DNA of 32,494 bases, taken from NCBI GenBank assembly GCA_018673255.1, contig JABHDC010000266.1:1-32494 (forward strand), in the 5' to 3' direction. Shown one piece after another: positions 28,202-32,494 of the stretch. This stretch comes from Gemmatimonadota bacterium. Its GTDB lineage: Bacteria > Latescibacterota > UBA2968 > UBA8231. How positions within the stretch are numbered: the first letter of the stretch is position 1; every line of letters begins with the position of its first letter. A model generated the notes under the pieces. The model did not search any database. It was not told where the DNA came from and saw only the letters and a list, made by a program, of their open reading frames with translations. Made by a program: the position numbers and the translations under genes.

Positions 28202-29398
28202 ATGCTGCAATTCGCTTCTGCACGAAACGAGATCGTGAACTCGGGCGGCGCCATGCGAGACTGCATTGAGCGCGCCACATCGGCCCTGCCCTCCGGCGAA
28301 TGCGATCTCGTGGTTTTCAATACCACCATGGGACACAACTTCCAGGAGCTTCTCGATGAGGCCAGGCGGTTGTGTCCGAATGCAGAGATCGTCGGTTCGA
28401 GTTGTGGCGGCGTCGTCGGCGCCGACGGCGCCAGTGAACGCATGCGGGCGCTTGCCGTGATGGGGATTCAAGGCAAAGGGGAATTTGCCGTCGCCTCTGC
28501 GGACGCCATCCGTGGGCCAAACTCGCGTGAAGTCGCCGCTGCCGTGGCTGCAGAGCTCAAGGCAAAGAACCAGAACATCAACCTGATCAACATCGTCGCC
28601 TCGGGAATCGACATCGCCGCCGACCAGGCCATCGCCGGCATCGAGTCAGTCTTTGGCCCGGATGTGCCCATTATCGGGGGCACGAGTGGTGACAACATGC
28701 AGGCGAAGGTCACATTCCAATTTGTCGGGGAGCAGATCCTGGAGCGGGGTATTGTGCTGATCGGCTATGCGGATCCGACCCTGAGCGTCGTCACCGGAGT
28801 GCATCATGGATCACTGGCCATCGGCAAACCCTTCGAAGTGACCAAGGCAGAAGCAAATCGAATCTTCGAACTGGACGGCGAACCTGCCTGGCCGCACCTG
28901 ATGAAAACGCTCGACCTGGACCCTACAATCGAGGTGGCCAAGACATTCGCCGTCGCCGGTCTTGGACAGGAGATCCCCGCCGACCTTCGAGACGAATACG
29001 AGAACGACCACTTTATCCACACGATCTTCATGGTCGATGACGAGCGTCAGTCGTTCTACACACCGGCATCGATTCCTGTGGGAACCAGGCTGTGGCTCAT
29101 GCAGCGTGACGAAGCGCGCATGTTCGAGGGGGTCGATCGCATGGTCGCAGGTCTCAAGCAGAAGCTGGGATCGGCAGTTCCCGTTGCCGTGTTCCACACC
29201 GACTGCGCCGCACGCGGCCGCCTGATGTTCAACCAGATCCTGAAGGACGAGATTATCGCGCGCATGCAGTACCCAATCTGCGAGGGGGCCGAGATTCCCT
29301 GGTTGGGTATCTATGGATTTGGCGAGTTCACGCCGTTGGGAGGCCGCAACCGTTTCCACACGCAGACCTCATCTCTGTATGCACTGGTACGGCGTTGA
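28202..29398 (+). CDS. FIST-domain sensor protein (NosP-like)
   Basis: A 398-residue cytoplasmic protein with FIST N and FIST C domains. Typical stretches are the N-terminal DLVVFNTTMGHNF and GSSCGGVVG, the middle PIIGGTSGDN, HHGSLAIGKPFEVTKAEAN and LDGEPAWPHL, and the FIST C FHTDCAARGRLMFNQ. The ATG at 28202 has AGGAGA at ideal spacing; the frame is open back to 28103 but with weaker starts. FIST proteins sense small ligands. The NosP subgroup binds haem and nitric oxide and controls a co-encoded histidine kinase (NahK type). A kinase gene follows here after 23 bases, so a NosP-like role is reasonable. I could not identify a haem ligand, and amino-acid sensing is the main alternative. Confidence 0.88.
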   Translation: MLQFASARNEIVNSGGAMRDCIERATSALPSGECDLVVFNTTMGHNFQELLDEARRLCPNAEIVGSSCGGVVGADGASERMRALAVMGIQGKGEFAVASADAIRGPNSREVAAAVAAELKAKNQNINLINIVASGIDIAADQAIAGIESVFGPDVPIIGGTSGDNMQAKVTFQFVGEQILERGIVLIGYADPTLSVVTGVHHGSLAIGKPFEVTKAEANRIFELDGEPAWPHLMKTLDLDPTIEVAKTFAVAGLGQEIPADLRDEYENDHFIHTIFMVDDERQSFYTPASIPVGTRLWLMQRDEARMFEGVDRMVAGLKQKLGSAVPVAVFHTDCAARGRLMFNQILKDEIIARMQYPICEGAEIPWLGIYGFGEFTPLGGRNRFHTQTSSLYALVRR

Positions 29399-29421
29399 GC
29401 ACAGGGCACTGAGACGCACCG

Positions 29422-31365
29422 ATGGCTGAAGACAAATACAGCTACGAGGAATTGAGCGCGATCTGTGATCAACTGCAGGTCCAGGTCAGTCGAGGCCTCA
29501 AGGTCGAGCAGGACCTGATCAGCACGCGGGACGCGCTCGACCAGGAACTGGCACGGTTCAAGGTGCTGCAGGCCTTCAACGACGCGGCGCTGAAGGTGAA
29601 GGACGTCGACGCACTGACGGTCCTGAGCCTGGAGTCTGTGGTTGAGGCCTTCGAATTTGAGGTGGCGGCCCTGCTGCGTTTCGGTGACGATCCCGACAGC
29701 GTCTCCGTGCTGGGCAATTTCGGCATGTATGAGGTTCCAGCCGATCTGCCCTTTGATCGCAACTGGCTCGAGGGCGACGACAGTCGCCTCTACGAGGCTG
29801 AAGATCCGTTGTTGCAGGCGTGGTCCTGCCTCGATCTGCAGCAAGCCATCCTCTGCCCCTTCTTCGACAACGCTGGCAGTCCCTACGGCCTCGTCGTGGG
29901 CGGTCGGAAGAAGGGCAGCTACTACGAACCGATCAAGGCAGACATCGGCTCACCCTTCCGCGTCATGGTTCAACAGGTGGGCGCCCTTTGGGTGAACTAC
30001 CACCTGAATGTGCTGATGCAGGAGAGCAAGTACAGTGTCCTGTTTCATCAGAGCAACGACGCGATCCTGCTGCTGGATATGGAGGCCAATGTGGTCGACA
30101 CCAACCAGCGCGGTGTGGAGATGTTCGGTTGCCCAAAACAGGAACTGACCGGCAGGAATCTGTTTGACCTCATCGCCTGTGACGAGCGGGAGATGGCGCA
30201 GAGCCAGTTTGCCAGGTTGGGCGATGAAGGTTCGGTCCGCTTTGAAGCCTGCTGCCTTCGTTCGGACCAGGAGATGTTTCCCGGCGAGGTGTCAGGGAGT
30301 CAGTTCGAGATGGATGGGCGCAAGATGGTCCATGGACTCGTGCGCGACATGACACAATTGCACCGCTCGCAGCAGCAGTTGATCCTCAGCGAACGCATGG
30401 CTGCCCTGGGCCAGCTGATCGCCGGTGTGGCACACGAGATCAATACACCGGTGGGTGTCATTCGCGCCTCGATTGGCAATATCTCCAGTGCGTTAAGCCA
30501 GACACTGGAACGACTCCCAGAGGTCGTGCGTACGCTTCCAGCCGCCGAATTGGACAAGTTCTTTGCCCTCCTGGCCCGAGCGCGACAGGAAAAATCGAGC
30601 TTCACCTCCCGCGAGGAGCGACGTGCCAAACGCGACCTGCTCGAGATACTGGACGAAAGTTCGGTGATCGATGCGGAACGAGTGGCTGAGACACTCGTGG
30701 ACATGGGCATCCATGATGGCGTGGAAGACCTGCTGTGCCTGTTCAAAGGCGAATACGCCGGCACCCTCGAATCCGCCTACAACCTGTCTTCACTTCAACG
30801 CAACAGTGAGAACATCCAGACCGCCGTCGAGCGGGCCTCGAAGGTCGTCTTCGCACTGAGGAAATTTGCCCACCACGATCATTCCGGCCAGATGGTGGCA
30901 GCCGATCTGGCCGATGGCATGGAGACCGTGCTGACCCTGTATCAGAATCAACTCAAGCAGGGCGTCGAGGTGATACGGGACTATGACTCTCTACCTGAGG
31001 TCCCCTGCTTCCCCGATGAACTCAACCAGGTGTGGACAAACCTGGTGCACAACGCCCTGCAGGCGATGGGATTCAAAGGGCGTATCGAGTGTTCGGTGAA
31101 GCAGGAGAACGACTGTGCCGTCGTGCGGGTCGTGGACAATGGTCCCGGCATTCCCAAAGAAATCCAGGCCCGCATCTTCGAGCCATTCTTCACGACCAAA
31201 CCCGCCGGTGAAGGCAGCGGTCTCGGTCTGGATATCTGTAACAAGATCGTCGAACGACACCAGGGACGTATGGACATGGATTCACAACCGGGGCGAACCG
31301 AATTCAGAGTCACCATCCCCTTGATCCAGACCCAGACCCAGACACAGACCCCGTCGGAGAGCTGA
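29422..31365 (+). CDS. Soluble GAF-PAS sensor histidine kinase
   Basis: A 647-residue cytoplasmic kinase without membrane segments. It has an N-terminal coiled coil (about 1-50), a GAF-like domain (about 50-195), PAS (about 202-312), HisKA with phospho-His338 in GVAHEINTP and an ATPase domain (NLVHNALQAM near 540, DNGPGIP near 571, GSGLGLDI near 597). The distance from the H-box to the N-box is about 200 residues instead of roughly 110. A charged helical insert (about 365-480, with ERLPEVVRTLP and SREERRAKRDLLEIL) fills the excess. This insert type exists in other environmental kinases and may lengthen the dimer stalk. The chain ends in a Gln-Thr repeat tail. It lies between the FIST sensor and a receiver-kinase gene and is the likely partner of both. 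Confidence 0.9.
   Translation: MAEDKYSYEELSAICDQLQVQVSRGLKVEQDLISTRDALDQELARFKVLQAFNDAALKVKDVDALTVLSLESVVEAFEFEVAALLRFGDDPDSVSVLGNFGMYEVPADLPFDRNWLEGDDSRLYEAEDPLLQAWSCLDLQQAILCPFFDNAGSPYGLVVGGRKKGSYYEPIKADIGSPFRVMVQQVGALWVNYHLNVLMQESKYSVLFHQSNDAILLLDMEANVVDTNQRGVEMFGCPKQELTGRNLFDLIACDEREMAQSQFARLGDEGSVRFEACCLRSDQEMFPGEVSGSQFEMDGRKMVHGLVRDMTQLHRSQQQLILSERMAALGQLIAGVAHEINTPVGVIRASIGNISSALSQTLERLPEVVRTLPAAELDKFFALLARARQEKSSFTSREERRAKRDLLEILDESSVIDAERVAETLVDMGIHDGVEDLLCLFKGEYAGTLESAYNLSSLQRNSENIQTAVERASKVVFALRKFAHHDHSGQMVAADLADGMETVLTLYQNQLKQGVEVIRDYDSLPEVPCFPDELNQVWTNLVHNALQAMGFKGRIECSVKQENDCAVVRVVDNGPGIPKEIQARIFEPFFTTKPAGEGSGLGLDICNKIVERHQGRMDMDSQPGRTEFRVTIPLIQTQTQTQTPSES
31326..31349 (+). repeat. 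Four-unit CCAGAC microsatellite in the kinase C-terminus
   Basis: Four hexamers (CCAGAC three times, then ACAGAC) encode the alternating Gln-Thr tail just before the kinase stop. This is a small slippage-prone tract, in frame whenever whole hexamers are gained or lost. Confidence 0.6.
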
Positions 31366-31371
31366 TCCACC

Positions 31372-32494
31372 ATGAGCAGACGCCCGGTCATCCTCTGCGT
31401 CGATGACGAAAAGATTGTTCTGGAATCCATCAAAGAGCAGATTCGTCGCGGCTTTGAGGGGAAGTTTGCCATCGAGACGGTAGACAGTGGTGAAGAGGCC
31501 CTGGAGTTGCTTGCTGAACTTGGCGAGGACAACATCGAGGTCCCTGTCGTGCTCAGCGATCACATCATGCCGGGCATGAAGGGTTCCGAACTCTTGGCGA
31601 AAGTGCATTCAGAGTATCCCGCGGTACTCACCATCCTGCTCACGGGCCAGGCCGATGGGAATGCCGTGGGGCACGCCGTCAACGCCGGCTCACTCTACCG
31701 ATACATCGCCAAGCCCTGGATCGAAGAAGATCTCATTCTGACACTTCGTGAAGCGACTCGTCGCTTCTTCCAGGACAAGCGACTTGACGAACAGAATCGT
31801 GAACTGGAAACCCGCCAGGCCGTACTGACACGTCTTGTGGCGGGTGTGGCCCATGAGGTCAACACGCCTCTCGGCGTGATCCGGTCATCGGCCGATACGG
31901 TGGCTCGGGCCCTGTCTCGCGCCTCGCAGGAAGCAGAAGCCTCCATAGCCCAACGTCTGTCGGCGGCCGGCGAACTGTTGTCACTGGTAGAGACGGGTGG
32001 CCAACGAATCGGGCAGGTCGTGGACCAGCTCAAGAGTTTCGTCAGCCTCGACGAGGCCCAGAGGAAGGTCGTCGACCTGAGAGACAGCGTGCAGAATGCC
32101 GCCTATCTGGTGGCCGCCGGTCACAACGGTGACATCCAGGTAGAAGCCGACCTGGGTGAGATGCCCTGCCCGGTGGACTGCTACCCCGCTCGCGTGGGCG
32201 AAGCCCTGCTGCATCTGCTGCAGAATGCCGCCAATTCCATGTCGGGGAAAGGCACCATCCACATCCGCGTGGCCCACGCTGATCAGCAGGCCGTCGTCAC
32301 CATCACCGATACGGGCGTCGGCATCGAACCCGACCGACTGGCAAAGCTCTTCGAGCCCGCCTTCACCAACAAGGGTGGCGCCGGTCGCGTCGGTCTTGGC
32401 ATGGGGTTGGCAATTGCGCGGCGCGTCGTGAGTGAGTCGGATGGCACGCTGCAGATCCAGAGCAAGATCGACGAGGGCACCGATGTCACCCTGC
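31372..32494 (+). CDS. Receiver-histidine kinase fusion, 3' end outside the window
   Basis: The 374 visible codons start six bases after the previous stop, with GGAGAG (31356-31361) as ribosome site inside the upstream gene. Residues 1-130 are a receiver: ILCVDDE, phospho-acceptor Asp63 in LSDHIMPG, LLTGQAD with the conserved Thr, and the YIAKPW Lys. A short coiled linker leads to a second kinase core: HisKA with His161 in GVAHEVNTPLGVI, N-box LLQNAANSM, DTGVGIEP and GLGMGLAIARR. The frame runs off the end within the ATPase domain, near its last strand, so only a few residues may be missing unless another domain follows. A receiver before a kinase suggests phosphorylation by the upstream kinase regulates this one. 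Confidence 0.9.
   Translation, partial: MSRRPVILCVDDEKIVLESIKEQIRRGFEGKFAIETVDSGEEALELLAELGEDNIEVPVVLSDHIMPGMKGSELLAKVHSEYPAVLTILLTGQADGNAVGHAVNAGSLYRYIAKPWIEEDLILTLREATRRFFQDKRLDEQNRELETRQAVLTRLVAGVAHEVNTPLGVIRSSADTVARALSRASQEAEASIAQRLSAAGELLSLVETGGQRIGQVVDQLKSFVSLDEAQRKVVDLRDSVQNAAYLVAAGHNGDIQVEADLGEMPCPVDCYPARVGEALLHLLQNAANSMSGKGTIHIRVAHADQQAVVTITDTGVGIEPDRLAKLFEPAFTNKGGAGRVGLGMGLAIARRVVSESDGTLQIQSKIDEGTDVTL

Overview
This is about 32 kb of GC-rich DNA, densely coded on both strands, from a diderm (Gram-negative-type) bacterium. The outer-membrane TonB-dependent receptor, the periplasmic YfiR domain and several Sec-type signal peptides show the cell type. The mixture of an unsecreted sialidase-like protein, a PHP phosphoesterase, a UroD-family protein, a Gfo/Idh/MocA dehydrogenase, a beta-helix protein and many large sensor kinases recalls uncultured heterotrophic lineages such as Latescibacterota, Poribacteria or planctomycete relatives. 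That placement is an impression from gene content only. I see no rRNA, tRNA, CRISPR array, insertion sequence or phage module.

Layout. 1-2.3 kb: a class I methyltransferase (-) divergent from a sialidase-like BNR protein (+), then a small relic that looks like the C-terminus of an acetyltransferase. 2.36-5.85 kb: two overlapping paralogous membrane cyclases (class III, HAMP). 5.97-6.9 kb: a PHP-domain phosphoesterase ending in a strong terminator. 10.6-6.97 kb (-): a BlaI-type repressor coupled to a BlaR1-like M56 membrane protease with an unusual duplicated ectodomain, behind a promoter covered by three dyad operators. 10.8-12 kb: a UroD-family protein, convergent with a secreted beta-helix protein. 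13.9-19.3 kb: a 1779-residue hybrid histidine kinase, convergent with a TonB receptor/YfiR-hybrid kinase operon (25.2-19.35 kb, -). 25.4-27.9 kb: a dehydrogenase and a secreted TIM-barrel-like protein. 28.2 kb to the end: a FIST-domain sensor, a soluble histidine kinase and a receiver-histidine kinase fusion cut by the window edge.

Most notable is the cyclase pair. The first protein keeps both metal-binding aspartates but has lost the transition-state Asn and Arg. The second keeps Asn and Arg but has lost both aspartates. Only a heterodimer would build one complete active site, as in mammalian membrane adenylyl cyclases, and the ATGA overlap of the genes suits balanced synthesis. Other points of interest are the protease ectodomain with its three-operator promoter, the YfiR domain fused directly to a hybrid kinase behind a TonB receptor, and the FIST-kinase-receiver/kinase operon, which resembles NosP/NahK nitric-oxide sensing but feeds a second kinase.
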